64,000 bases of DNA from NCBI RefSeq assembly GCF_030758935.1, contig NZ_CP132333.1:868992-932991 (forward strand), written 5' to 3'. The position numbers and the translations under genes are program-made. Origin of the DNA: Geothrix sp. PMB-07. GTDB lineage: Bacteria; Acidobacteriota; Holophagae; Holophagales; Holophagaceae. Positions 1 to 8,358 of the stretch are shown here, piece by piece (positions within the stretch are counted from its first letter, which is position 1; the number at the start of each line of letters is the position of its first letter). Below the pieces are notes generated by a model. The model was not told the DNA's origin. It did no database searches and saw only the letters and a list, made by a program, of their open reading frames with translations.

Positions 1-42
1 TAAATGTTCAAACCGGTCATTCACACCCTTGCGCAACAAGGT

Positions 43-357
43 CTACGGCACGGGGTCGATACCGCCCCGGGTGAAGGGAGAGCAGCGCAGCAGACGCCAA
101 CTGGTGAGCAGGCCGCCGCGGAGGGTGCCGTATTTCTGGATGCAGCCCAAGCCGTAGTGGCTGCAGGTGGGGGTGAACTTGCACTGGGTGGGCAGGTGGC
201 TCGACAGCGTGGCTTGGTAGGCGCGGATGGCGCCGCGGCACAGCCAGGCCGTGGGCTGGAAGCGCACGGGCAGGAAGGCCTCCAAAGCGAGGGCGAGCCC
301 CAGGGCCGCGAAGGGGTGGGCCAGCAGCCAGTCCACGGACTTAGACCTTGGCCGCAT
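43..357 (-). CDS. yidD: YidD, membrane protein insertion efficiency factor
   Basis: 104-residue protein of the YidD family, a small inner-membrane-associated factor that helps YidC insert membrane proteins. The family signature is clear: a CKFTPTCSHYGLGCIQKYG segment at about residues 59-77 (the family CRFxPTCSxYxxxAIxxxG), then RLLRCSPFTRGGIDPVP at the C-terminus (family RC.PF.PGG.DPVP). The ATG at 357 lies inside the end of ispG, so the two genes overlap by 17 bases and are probably one transcript; a GTG at 336 is a possible alternative start. In most bacteria yidD sits with rpmH-rnpA-yidC, so the ispG context is unusual. A further minus-strand ATG at 20 preceded by AAGGGTG may begin the next gene, which leaves the window. 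Confidence 0.88.
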   Translation of the reverse strand: MRPRSKSVDWLLAHPFAALGLALALEAFLPVRFQPTAWLCRGAIRAYQATLSSHLPTQCKFTPTCSHYGLGCIQKYGTLRGGLLTSWRLLRCSPFTRGGIDPVP

Positions 358-1447
358 CCGCCTCGGCCTTGACCTTGCGCGCCTCTTCCAGGAAAGCGGG
401 CACGAGGTCTTCCTCTTTTACCTTCCGGATGAGTTCGCCCTTGCGGTAGATGAGTCCCTCACCGGCGCCGCCCGCCACGCCCAGATCAGCATCCTTGGCT
501 TCGCCGGGGCCGTTCACGACACAGCCCATGACCGCGTAGGTGATGTTCTCGTGGTTGATCTGCTTCAGGCCTTCCTCGATCTCGTTGGCGACGCGGTTGA
601 GGTCGATCTGCACCCGGCCGCAGCTGGGGCAGCTCACCATGCGGAAGCCGCCGCTCCGCAGGGCCAGGGAGCGCAGCATCTCGTGGCCCACGCGGCATTC
701 ATCCTCGCCCTCGCCCGTGAGGGACACGCGGATGGTATCGCCCAGGCCCTCCGCCAGCAGAATGCCCATGCCCACGCTGGACCGGATGGTGCCGCCGAAG
801 GGCGTGCCCGCCTCGGTGATGCCCAGGTGAAAGGGATAGTCCACCTGCTTCGCAAGCAGCCGGTAGGCCTGCACGGTGCGAATGACGTCGCTGGCCTTGA
901 GGCTGATCTTGATGTCGTGGAAACCCTCGCGCTCCAGCACCTCGATGTGGCGCAGGGCGCTCTCCACCATGGCTTCGGGCGTGGCGGTGCCGAACTTCTC
1001 CAGCAGGTCCTTCTCCAGGCTGCCGCCGTTCACGCCGATTCGGATGGGGATGCCCTTGGACCCGGCCTTGTCCACCACGGCCTTCACGCGATCCTGGCCA
1101 CCGATGTTGCCGGGATTGATGCGCAGGCAGGCCGCACCGCCATCGGCGGCCACCAGGGCCAGCCGGTAGTCGAAGTGGATGTCGGCCACCACGGGGATGG
1201 GGCTGCGGTCGCAGATCTCATGGAAGACTTCGCCAGCCTTCTTGGTGGGCACGCTCACCCGCACGATCTCGCAGCCCGCGTTGGCATAGCCGTAGATCTG
1301 GTTGACGGTGGCTTCCACATCCCGCGTATCCGTCTTGGTCATGCTCTGGACGCTGATGGGGGCATCGCCGCCCACAGGCACCTTGCCCACCATGATCTGG
1401 CGGGTCTTCCGGCGGGGGCTGAGGGGCTGGGGTTCCTGCTCGGACAT
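341..1447 (-). CDS. ispG: 4-hydroxy-3-methylbut-2-en-1-yl diphosphate synthase
   Basis: IspG/GcpE catalyses the penultimate step of the methylerythritol phosphate route to isoprenoids, reductively opening the cyclic diphosphate with a [4Fe-4S] cluster in the cytosol. The 368-residue length is typical of the short bacterial form. Visible signatures are the N-terminal substrate region ISVQSMTKTDTRDVEAT, the TIM-barrel repeats with RINPGNIGG and RIGVNGGSLE, and the C-terminal cluster ligands in CPSCGR plus a third cysteine in GCVVNGPGEA. The gene lies 33 bases downstream of the receiver-domain gene on the same strand and overlaps yidD. Confidence 0.97.
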   Translation of the reverse strand: MSEQEPQPLSPRRKTRQIMVGKVPVGGDAPISVQSMTKTDTRDVEATVNQIYGYANAGCEIVRVSVPTKKAGEVFHEICDRSPIPVVADIHFDYRLALVAADGGAACLRINPGNIGGQDRVKAVVDKAGSKGIPIRIGVNGGSLEKDLLEKFGTATPEAMVESALRHIEVLEREGFHDIKISLKASDVIRTVQAYRLLAKQVDYPFHLGITEAGTPFGGTIRSSVGMGILLAEGLGDTIRVSLTGEGEDECRVGHEMLRSLALRSGGFRMVSCPSCGRVQIDLNRVANEIEEGLKQINHENITYAVMGCVVNGPGEAKDADLGVAGGAGEGLIYRKGELIRKVKEEDLVPAFLEEARKVKAEADAAKV

Positions 1448-1480
1448 GGGGCCTCGGTCAAAGGCTCCAGTGTAATCCTG

Positions 1481-2194
1481 TCAGGACCGGGACGCGTCCT
1501 GCGCCGTTTCGGGGCGGCTGCTCTGGGCCAGATCCAAGATGTGGCCATCGGCGTACGGCTTGGTCACATAGGTGTGAAGGTTCTGGATCTGCCGCAGAAT
1601 CTGGGCGGTCTGCTGAAGGAAAGCGCCCAGCTGATCCAGCTGCTCCTGGGAGGCCGGGGCATTCTGCTTGGCCAGCTGATCCGCGAGGATCTGCGCCGCC
1701 GCCAACGGCTGGGCCAGGGCATGGGCGGCGCCGCCAGCCACCTCGATGAGGGCCTGCTGCCGCTCGTGGGCCATGAGGGCTTCGTTCTGCCGCGAGAGGC
1801 GCACCATCATGCGCAGCTTGGCAAGGAGTTCCGGAAACGAGTAGGGCTTGGTCAGGTAGTCCATGCCGCCGGCTTCGAGGCCCTGGGTCACCCAGCCTTC
1901 GCCCACGCGCATGGCGCTGAGGAAGATGACCGGGGTGTGAGTGTTGAGCCCCTTCTGGCGAAGGTGCCGGCAGACTTCGATGCCATCCATCTCCGGCAGG
2001 CTGACATCCAGCAGGATGCCTTTAAAGGCCTCTCTCTCGCAGAAGGCCAGGGCCTCCGCCGCCGTCTCTACGCAGGTCAGGGCGAAGGGCTGGCGCTTCA
2101 ACTCCAAAGTGAGGACGCGAAGGTTGTCCCGCTGATCGTCCACCACGAGAATGCGGCCGGGGTGGTCCAGGGTGGGCAGAAAGGGGAGGGACAT
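1481..2194 (-). CDS. Receiver-domain protein with a HisKA-like helix and no ATPase domain
   Basis: 237-residue protein. Residues 14-130 are a CheY-like receiver: acidic pocket VVDD (18-20), phospho-acceptor Asp63 in LLDVSLPEMDG, switch Ser93 and Lys116 in TKPYSF. Residues 140-210 form a helical segment with GGAAHALAQPLAAA, which matches the H-box of histidine-kinase dimerisation domains (AHExxxPL) and keeps the His at 158. The protein then ends without any N, G1 or G2 box, so it cannot autophosphorylate. I infer a phosphorelay or scaffold protein. The ATG at 2194 was chosen because the receiver begins right after it; an upstream in-frame ATG at 2236 would add only a low-complexity stretch. 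It follows flgE on the same strand, 59 bases away. Confidence 0.8.
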   Translation of the reverse strand: MSLPFLPTLDHPGRILVVDDQRDNLRVLTLELKRQPFALTCVETAAEALAFCEREAFKGILLDVSLPEMDGIEVCRHLRQKGLNTHTPVIFLSAMRVGEGWVTQGLEAGGMDYLTKPYSFPELLAKLRMMVRLSRQNEALMAHERQQALIEVAGGAAHALAQPLAAAQILADQLAKQNAPASQEQLDQLGAFLQQTAQILRQIQNLHTYVTKPYADGHILDLAQSSRPETAQDASRS

Positions 2195-2213
2195 GGCGGC
2201 AGTGTACGCTGAA

Positions 2214-2233
2214 CGCGGCCCCGGGGGGCCGCG
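2214..2233 (-). terminator. GC-rich hairpin after flgE
   Basis: Perfect 9-bp arms CGCGGCCCC and GGGGCCGCG around a 2-base centre, 20 bases past the flgE stop. There is no T-tract on the minus strand, so it may only partly stop or protect the 3' end of the flagellar transcript before the receiver gene. Confidence 0.35.
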
Positions 2234-2253
2234 CATCAGAAAGCCTGGATGGA

Positions 2254-3540
2254 TCAGCGCTTGAGGTTCAATGTTTCCTGAAGCAGCTCATCCGTGGTGG
2301 TGACGATCTTGGAATTGGCCTGGTAGCCGCGCTGACTGAGGATGAGCTTGGTGAACTCCCCGGCCACGTCGACATTGGCCAGTTCGAGGTTGGCGCCCAG
2401 GACGCCGCCGCGGCCGCCCTGGTTGGCCAGGCCGAAGGTGGGCGAGCCCGAGGCGAGGCTCTGGCCCCAGTGGTTGTTGCCGGTCTGCACCAGGCCGTTG
2501 ACATTGTTGAAGGTGGAAATGGCCACCTGGGCCAGGGCGATGACTTGACCGTTGGTGAAGGTGCCGCTGATGACGCCGTTCTGATCCACCGTGAGGTCGC
2601 GCAGGGTGCCAGCGCCGTAGCCATCCTGGAAGCTGCTGCTGGTGCTGCTGGCGGCGCTGTACTGGGTGATGTTGGCGCTGCCATCGGTGTTGATCAGGGC
2701 GAAGTTGATACTGCTGGCCGCGGAGCCGTTGCCCCAGGCGATGTTCAGGGTGGGATCCGCCCCGGCGGTCGCCCCGAGTCCATTGACGTCTTGGAGGGCG
2801 CCGGAGGCGGAAAAAGTAAGGGTGCCAGTCGCGGGGCCAGCGGGATTCGCACCCGTGATGGTGGCGCCCGCGGGCCCGGTGACCGCGTAGGACCAGGTGT
2901 TGGTGCCGGTCTTGGTGTAGGTCACGGTGAGCGTCTGGGTGTTGCCTTGGCTGTCGTAGACCTGGATGGGCGTGGTGAGGCTGGAGGTCGCGCCGTTGGC
3001 AGCGGAGGCGTTCAGGTTGACGCCGGTGCGGATGGTGCGGGTGGCGAAGGCGCTGGCGGTGGTGCCGGCATCGATGGCGATGGGGGCCAGAGCCGCCGAA
3101 GTATTCACCACGCCGGTGGCGGGATTGCGGGTCCAGCCCATGACGTTGGAGCCATCACTGGCCACCAGGAAGCCGCCGTTGTTCCGGGTGAAGTTGCCGG
3201 CGCGGGAGAAGACCTGGCGGCCGTCCGTGGTCTGCAGGGTGAAGAAGCCGTTGCCCTGGATGGCCATGTCCAGTGCGTTGCCCGTGCTCTGGAAGGAGGA
3301 CTGGGAGAAGTCCTGGCTCACGCTGTTCACCTGGACGCCCAGGCCGAACTGGATGGGGTTGCCGTTGCCCTGCGTGGACACGCCGCCGAGGCTGGTGCTG
3401 AAAATGTCCCGGAAGGTGGTGGACGAACCCTTGAAGCCCACGGTGTTGATGTTCGACAGGTTGTTGCCGATCACGTTCAGGGCGTTGGCGTTGGTGGACA
3501 GGCCTGAGAGGCCGGAATAGAAAGCGGAATAAAGGCTCAT
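2254..3540 (-). CDS. flgE: Flagellar hook protein FlgE
   Basis: 428-residue hook subunit, polymerised outside the cell on top of the rod with FlgD as cap. The N-terminal flagellar rod/hook motif is plain (ALNVIGNNLSNINTVGFKGS, residues 20-39), followed by the FlgE-type LDMAIQGNGFF segment near 87, a Ser/Thr/Gly-rich variable middle, and the C-terminal LANVDVAGEFTKLILSQRGY helix that ends in LNLKR. Length is within the usual 400-450 range. It is the last flagellar gene of block A, 21 bases after flgD. A Ser/Thr/Ala-rich central region with few charges fits the surface-exposed hook domains. Confidence 0.96.
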   Translation of the reverse strand: MSLYSAFYSGLSGLSTNANALNVIGNNLSNINTVGFKGSSTTFRDIFSTSLGGVSTQGNGNPIQFGLGVQVNSVSQDFSQSSFQSTGNALDMAIQGNGFFTLQTTDGRQVFSRAGNFTRNNGGFLVASDGSNVMGWTRNPATGVVNTSAALAPIAIDAGTTASAFATRTIRTGVNLNASAANGATSSLTTPIQVYDSQGNTQTLTVTYTKTGTNTWSYAVTGPAGATITGANPAGPATGTLTFSASGALQDVNGLGATAGADPTLNIAWGNGSAASSINFALINTDGSANITQYSAASSTSSSFQDGYGAGTLRDLTVDQNGVISGTFTNGQVIALAQVAISTFNNVNGLVQTGNNHWGQSLASGSPTFGLANQGGRGGVLGANLELANVDVAGEFTKLILSQRGYQANSKIVTTTDELLQETLNLKR

Positions 3541-3561
3541 GGTGGCTCCAGGAGAAGGGGA

Positions 3562-4227
3562 TCAGGCGGAGATTTCGAGGACGTCGGCCAGGGAGAAGAT
3601 GCTGTTTCCCGAGGCCAGGTAGATGCCGCCGTCCTTGAAGGTCACGGCGTCCACTTTCATGGTCAGGCTCGTCTGCACGTCCACTGGCTTTCCATCGTCA
3701 CCGGTGGCCACCACCGTGGCGGCGTAGGTGCCATCCGGCAGGGGGGTGCCATTGATGTCGCGGCCATCCCAGTTCACGGTGTTCATCCCGCGGTTCATGT
3801 GGCCTTGCGGCAGCTTGGCCACCACGTTGCCCTTGGCATCCTTGAGGGTGATGGTGACGTCGGCCCCCGCACCCAGGCCCAGGTTCATGCTGGCGGCGCC
3901 GGATTTCAGATTGAAGGCCGAGCCGTTCACCTTCACGTTCTTGCCCACCATGGACGCGGTCTGCGCCTGGAAGAGGCCCGAGGTCTGGGTCTGGAGGCCC
4001 TGCAACAGCGTGTTGGTCTGCTGCGCCTGCTCCAGGCTGGAGAAGCTGGTGAGCTGCTGGACCATGGCGTTGGGATCCTGGCCGGAGGAGGTGGGATCCT
4101 GGTTCTTCAGTTGGGCCACGAGCAGCTGGAGGAAGCCATCCTTGTCGATGGTGTTCTTGGCAGTGGTTTTGGTGGTGCTGGTGGCCGATGCGGCGCTGGT
4201 GGCGGTGCTGATCATTCCGGTTTCCAT
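3562..4227 (-). CDS. flgD: Flagellar hook assembly (cap) protein FlgD
   Basis: 221-residue hook-cap protein needed for adding FlgE subunits. The conserved N-terminal export/cap segment DGFLQLLVAQLKNQDPT is at about residues 30-46, followed by the Gln/Ser/Thr-rich QQLTSFSSLEQAQQTN. The C-terminal half has the FlgD Ig-like/tudor fold signatures (NTVNWDGRDINGTPLPDGTY near 148-167). It lies between fliK and flgE, the usual order for these three genes, with short gaps of 40 and 21 bases. Confidence 0.95.
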   Translation of the reverse strand: METGMISTATSAASATSTTKTTAKNTIDKDGFLQLLVAQLKNQDPTSSGQDPNAMVQQLTSFSSLEQAQQTNTLLQGLQTQTSGLFQAQTASMVGKNVKVNGSAFNLKSGAASMNLGLGAGADVTITLKDAKGNVVAKLPQGHMNRGMNTVNWDGRDINGTPLPDGTYAATVVATGDDGKPVDVQTSLTMKVDAVTFKDGGIYLASGNSIFSLADVLEISA

Positions 4228-4267
4228 GGGGACCTCCAGGGGCTGGTGAGAACAGGAAGCGTGCCGA

Positions 4268-5809
4268 TCATGCGTAAAGCTCGACGTGGTGCGGGTTCAG
4301 GATGGATGCGGCCGCTGCGGCGGGTGCTTCTTGCCGGGCGGGTGCGACGTCGGCCAGGGCCGGGCCCCGGAAGGTGGGCGCCGAAGGCGCTTCCTGGAAC
4401 GGGCGGTGCCCTTGATGCAGATCGAAACTGCCGAGCTGGAGCCCCTGCTCCTTCAGGGACTGCTCCAGGTGGGAGCGGCCTTCCTGGACGGCCTGGACGG
4501 AAGCGGGTTCGGTGACCCAGAGCCGGGCATGAACTTCTCCGCCTTCCACCTTGAGATGGATGGTGACCTGGCCCAGCGAGTCCGGGTGGAGCTGCAACTG
4601 GGCCTCCTGGGCGCCGGTCTTGAGCATCCAGCGGACACCCCCTTCCACCTGGGCCACGGGTGGCGCGGGCGGAGCCGACGGCGCCGCGGGCGCCGATGTC
4701 ACCGGGGCGGCCTCGGCGGGCTTGGCCAAGGTGTTGACCGCGGCCAGTGCCGAACCATCGCCGGACGAGATCACGGGGGATGATGTCAGGGCCTTGGTGC
4801 CTGCCAGCAGCGATTCGGCCGAAGCCGGGTTGGCTTCCAGGGCGGAAGGCGCGGCTGCCTCGGCGGGATGGCTTGTCTTCGAGCCCTCCCGCTCTGTGGG
4901 GGACGCCGCGGGTGGCATCACGGCCTTGGCGGGCAAGCCCTCCGCCGTTTTGGAAATGACGGGAGTATCCGAGGCCTTGACGGCCTTTTCAGGCAGGATC
5001 CCGGAGGCCTTGGGAGATTCCTTGGCAGCCAGGCCCTCCACTCGGTTGGGTTCCTTGGGGGTGGGTTTGGATTCGGCAAGAGCTGCCTGGATTGCGGCGG
5101 TGGTTTCAGGGCGGAAGGTCTCTGGCGGCGCCTGGGGTTTGGCTGGGCTTGGGGTCGCCGAGTCGGTGGTCTGGATGTTGATTTGGGGAGCGGCCTTGGA
5201 GGGTCCCGGAGGCGGAAGGCTGGTGGTGGGAACCGGGGCATTCTCTTTCGCCAAGGCCGCCGTGGGGGCCGTCTGCGGCGCGGCAGGCTGAGCTGGCTTT
5301 GAGCCCGTGGCTTCAAGTTTCAACGCATCTGGGGCCTGTGCCGAAGCCGCCTTGGGCATCGGAGATGGGGCCTCAGCCTTTCCCTTGGGCAACGCCGCGG
5401 CCAGGGCCTGTTCCAGCGCAGCCTTGGCGGCCGCATCGGCCGCTTCAGGTTTGGCGGGAGCGGCCTCGGTTTGGGGCGCAGGGGCGGCCTCCTTGGGACG
5501 CTCCTCGCCCTCTGGCTTGGCAGTCCTGGCCTCGGTTTTGGCCTCGGTCTTGGCAGGCTTGTCTGCGGAAGTGGTTGCAGACGGTGTCGCAGGCCCCTGA
5601 GCGGGTTCCTCCACCCGGGCGGTCTTCTCGGGTTGGGCGGGCTTTTCCGCCGGAGGGTCCGGAGGCTTGGGAGGAGCTGCCGCCTGGCTGAGATGGGCCA
5701 TCAGCCCCGCGAACTGGCCATCCGAGCCATCCGGCGTTTTGGGGTCGGGCCGTTCAGGCCGGGGGCGGTCTGGCAGGGCCATCACGGCAGAGGGGCTGGC
5801 AGCGGCCAT
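4268..5809 (-). CDS. fliK: Flagellar hook-length control protein FliK
   Basis: 513-residue FliK. Residues 1-385 are a low-complexity Pro/Ala/Lys/Glu-rich ruler region with no recognisable fold, as expected of the secreted molecular ruler. The C-terminal type III substrate-specificity switch domain is recognisable from about 390 to 470, including QLQLHPDSLGQVTIHLKVEG and the following LEQSLKEQGLQLGSFDL. It measures the hook and then switches the export gate from hook to filament proteins. It sits directly upstream of flgD and is separated from the upstream motE-like gene by the only long gap in this operon (177 bases). Confidence 0.9.
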   Translation of the reverse strand: MAAASPSAVMALPDRPRPERPDPKTPDGSDGQFAGLMAHLSQAAAPPKPPDPPAEKPAQPEKTARVEEPAQGPATPSATTSADKPAKTEAKTEARTAKPEGEERPKEAAPAPQTEAAPAKPEAADAAAKAALEQALAAALPKGKAEAPSPMPKAASAQAPDALKLEATGSKPAQPAAPQTAPTAALAKENAPVPTTSLPPPGPSKAAPQINIQTTDSATPSPAKPQAPPETFRPETTAAIQAALAESKPTPKEPNRVEGLAAKESPKASGILPEKAVKASDTPVISKTAEGLPAKAVMPPAASPTEREGSKTSHPAEAAAPSALEANPASAESLLAGTKALTSSPVISSGDGSALAAVNTLAKPAEAAPVTSAPAAPSAPPAPPVAQVEGGVRWMLKTGAQEAQLQLHPDSLGQVTIHLKVEGGEVHARLWVTEPASVQAVQEGRSHLEQSLKEQGLQLGSFDLHQGHRPFQEAPSAPTFRGPALADVAPARQEAPAAAAASILNPHHVELYA

Positions 5810-5895
5810 GGGAACCTCGGTTCCGGATCATCCGGACGGGTGACCACCGCGAGGACCGTGCCGCATTTCATTGGGCAGAAAGGTGTCGATGCTGT

Positions 5896-5960
5896 CCGGG
5901 GGGCACAGCCCCCGAGACCCCCGGGCCGCGCGGCCGGGGTGAACCCGGCCTTACGGCCTG
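5896..5960. repeat. Cluster of GC hairpins in the motE-fliK gap
   Basis: The 177-base gap 5810-5986 is the longest inside flagellar block A. It contains GGGGGC-ACA-GCCCCC (5899-5913), a 12-base palindrome GGCCGCGCGGCC (5924-5935) flanked by ACCCC/GGGGT, and GGCC-ttac-GGCC (5947-5958). No T-tract is seen on the minus strand. It looks like a small REP-type or attenuation element; the remainder of the gap holds nothing recognisable. Confidence 0.45.
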
Positions 5961-5986
5961 GAGAAACCCTTCAGGATTTGGCGTTG

Positions 5987-6532
5987 TCAGGCTGCTGGAT
6001 CTTTGGGTTTGCTGGTGCCCACACGCTCCGAGAGGCGCCCGGCGAGTTTGGCGTCCAGCGGGGCCAGCTGGTCCATGAGCTTGGCGGCCTTCTTGGGGGT
6101 CATGCCCGCCAGCAAGGCCACGGCCACTTCCATGTTCTGGCCGGCGAGTTCCTTCATGGCCTGGGCGCCAGCGGTGGGATCCATGGATTCATAGGTGCGG
6201 ATGATCTGGGGGTCGATGGCGGGGCGGACCTTCAGGTTCTCAAGCTTGGTCAGAGCTTCCTGGACGGCCTTCTCGCGGGTGGCCAGGTCGCCGCGGTCCT
6301 TGTCGAGGGTGACCTGAAGGGTGGTAAGGCGCTGTTCCAGCTGGCGGAGGTCCGCCTCCTTCTGTGCCAGGGCCTTTTCCCGGGTCTGGAGCTGGGTGGC
6401 CAGCTCGGCAACCTTCACCCCTTCGGCTGCCGGAGACTTGCCGTCGCCTTTGGGCTCCTGGGCGGACAGCCAGAGCACACCCGCGGACAGGGCGATGGGG
6501 GCCGAGATCCAAAGCAAGTAGCGGGGATTCAT
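5987..6532 (-). CDS. MotE-like flagellar protein (membrane anchor, coiled coil, MgtE-N-like domain)
   Basis: 181-residue protein. It has an N-terminal membrane anchor (residues 4-24, LLWISAPIALSAGVLWLSA), a coiled coil at about 40-105 rich in Leu/Glu/Gln/Lys heptads, and a C-terminal domain containing YESMDPTAGAQAMKEL and LLAGMTPKKAAKLMDQL. That last pattern is the MgtE N-terminal-like domain found in MotE/FlbB proteins, which sit in the periplasm and chaperone MotB or support stator assembly. A location between fliJ and fliK is typical of this family. It starts 15 bases after fliJ ends. Function as a stator chaperone is family knowledge, not proven here. Confidence 0.8.
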   Translation of the reverse strand: MNPRYLLWISAPIALSAGVLWLSAQEPKGDGKSPAAEGVKVAELATQLQTREKALAQKEADLRQLEQRLTTLQVTLDKDRGDLATREKAVQEALTKLENLKVRPAIDPQIIRTYESMDPTAGAQAMKELAGQNMEVAVALLAGMTPKKAAKLMDQLAPLDAKLAGRLSERVGTSKPKDPAA

Positions 6533-6547
6533 GGGGGACTCCTGTGT

Positions 6548-6997
6548 CTAGGCGCTTTCCCGGTGGTAGCGAAGGATGGCGAGTTCATCCATGGCCAGGG
6601 CTTCGCGGAGCTGCTGCTCCTGGGCGTGCTGCAGGGCACGGCGCTCCTTGAGGCGGACCAGCATCAGGTGGTTCCGGTGGGCCAGGGCCAGGCTTTCCCG
6701 CGCGGCGGCCAGTTCGGCCGAGGCCGTCCGCAGCCGTTCGTAACCTTCCACCTGGCGCCGTTCCAGCACCACCAGATAGCGTTCGCCGGCCCGCCACAGA
6801 TCGAGATTGAGGGCCTCGCCCATGGCCAGCCGCCGCGATTCAAAAAGGGCGGTGCGCTCGGCGCTGAGTGCCTCCAGGTAGGTTCGAGCCGCCTGCTCGG
6901 CCTGGATGCTCCGTGCCAGATGCCGCTCGGCTTCCCGTTCCAGGGCCTCCCGCAGCTTGCGCAGCGGTTCGAGGCGGAAGTGGAAGCGGGCGGCCAT
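6548..6997 (-). CDS. fliJ: Flagellar export chaperone/ATPase stalk protein FliJ
   Basis: 149-residue, almost wholly helical, highly charged coiled-coil protein (FRLEPLRKLREALEREAERH at the N-terminus), as in FliJ, the central stalk of the FliI ATPase ring of the flagellar type III export machine. Sequence conservation in the family is low, so the call depends on length, composition and location: its ATG shares one base with the fliI stop. The motE-like gene follows at 15 bases. Confidence 0.85.
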   Translation of the reverse strand: MAARFHFRLEPLRKLREALEREAERHLARSIQAEQAARTYLEALSAERTALFESRRLAMGEALNLDLWRAGERYLVVLERRQVEGYERLRTASAELAAARESLALAHRNHLMLVRLKERRALQHAQEQQLREALAMDELAILRYHRESA

Positions 6998-8358
6998 CAG
7001 GCGCCTGCCTTCAGGAAGGGCGCCAGGTCGATGCCGAAGATCTGGCCCATGGCCAGCATGGCCGCGTGATGGCTGGAGCCCTCAGCGGTGGCCTGGCGCA
7101 GGAAGGCCTGGATGGCGGGCTGGAACTGGATGGCCTGGTCGATGGCGGTGCTGGAGCCCTTGGTGTAGGCGCCGATCTGGATGAGGTCCTCCGCATCCTG
7201 GTAGGTGGCCATGAGATCCCGCAGCTTGCTGGCCAGCTGCTTTTGTTCCGGCGGGGCCAGAGCGCTGAAGAGGCGGGAGAGGCTGGGCAGCACATCGATG
7301 GCGGGGAAGTGGTTTTTCGAGGCCAGCTTGCGGGAGAGGATGACGTGGCCATCCAGGATGCCGCGCACGGCGTCGCTGATGGGCTCGTTCATGTCGTCAC
7401 CCTCCACCAGCACGGTGTAGATGCCGGTGATGGAACCCAGACCCTCGAAGGTGCCGGCCCGCTCCATCAGGCGCGGGAGCAGGGCGAACACGGAGGGCGT
7501 ATAGCCGCGCGAGCTGGGCGGCTCCCCGGCGCTGAGGCCCACCTCGCGCTGGGCCATGGCGAAGCGGGTGACGCTGTCCATCATCAGCAGCACGTCCTTG
7601 CCCTGGCGCATGAAGTATTCGGCCACGGTGGTGCCGGCCATGGCGCAACGCAGGCGCAGCAGGGGGCTCTGGTCGCTGGTCGATACCACCACCACGCTGC
7701 GCTTGAGGCCCTCTTCGCCCAGATCGTTCTCGATGAACTCGCGCAGCTCGCGGCCGCGCTCGCCCACGAGGGTGATCACGTTCACTTCGGCCGAGGTGTT
7801 GCGCGCGACCATGCCCAGCAGGGTGGACTTACCCACGCCGGAGCCGGAGAAGATGCCCACGCGCTGGCCTTTCCCGAGGGTGAGCAGGCCATCCACGGCG
7901 CGCACGCCGGTGGAGAGCACCTGGTTGATGCGCTTGCGCTGCATGGGGTTGGGCGGCGGTCCCTGCAGGGGCAGGTGGGCCGTGGCTTCGATGGGAGGCC
8001 CGCCATCCAGCGGGCGGCCCAGGGGATCGATGACGCGGCCGAGCAGCTCCTCGGCGAGGGGCAGCTCCGACTGGTGGCCGGTGCCCTCCACCCAGAGCCC
8101 GGGCCGGATGCCTTCGGTCTCCTCGATGGGCATGAGCAGCACCCGCTGGCCGGTGAAGCCCACCACTTCGGCGTGGATGAGGCGGGGCCGACCTGCGGCA
8201 TCGGAGCTGTGGATGAGCATCTGTTCGCCCACGGAGCAGTCGGGTCCGCTGGACTCCACCACCAGGCCCACCACCTTGGTCACGCGGCCCATCCAGTCGC
8301 CCTTGGGCAGTCCGCGCAGGCGGGCCGCGAGGACCGCAGGATCGACCATGGGGCTCAC
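6997..8358 (-). CDS. fliI: Flagellum-specific ATP synthase FliI
   Basis: 453-residue export ATPase that energises substrate unfolding at the flagellar type III export gate. Visible are the Walker A loop GSGVGKST (about residues 172-179), Walker B LLMMDSVTRFAMAQREVG, the SLP/GYTPSVFALLPRLMERAG segment typical of F1-beta-like export ATPases, and the LASKNHFPAIDVLPSLSR motif. Its start overlaps the end of fliH by 4 bases and its stop overlaps fliJ by 1, which points to tight translational coupling of the ATPase complex FliH-FliI-FliJ. Confidence 0.97.
   Translation of the reverse strand: MSPMVDPAVLAARLRGLPKGDWMGRVTKVVGLVVESSGPDCSVGEQMLIHSSDAAGRPRLIHAEVVGFTGQRVLLMPIEETEGIRPGLWVEGTGHQSELPLAEELLGRVIDPLGRPLDGGPPIEATAHLPLQGPPPNPMQRKRINQVLSTGVRAVDGLLTLGKGQRVGIFSGSGVGKSTLLGMVARNTSAEVNVITLVGERGRELREFIENDLGEEGLKRSVVVVSTSDQSPLLRLRCAMAGTTVAEYFMRQGKDVLLMMDSVTRFAMAQREVGLSAGEPPSSRGYTPSVFALLPRLMERAGTFEGLGSITGIYTVLVEGDDMNEPISDAVRGILDGHVILSRKLASKNHFPAIDVLPSLSRLFSALAPPEQKQLASKLRDLMATYQDAEDLIQIGAYTKGSSTAIDQAIQFQPAIQAFLRQATAEGSSHHAAMLAMGQIFGIDLAPFLKAGA

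Noticed and set aside
227-2212. A 661-codon open frame on the plus strand opposite ispG and the receiver gene
   Set aside because: It is the mirror of strongly conserved minus-strand genes in GC-rich DNA and has no ribosome-binding site or known domain.
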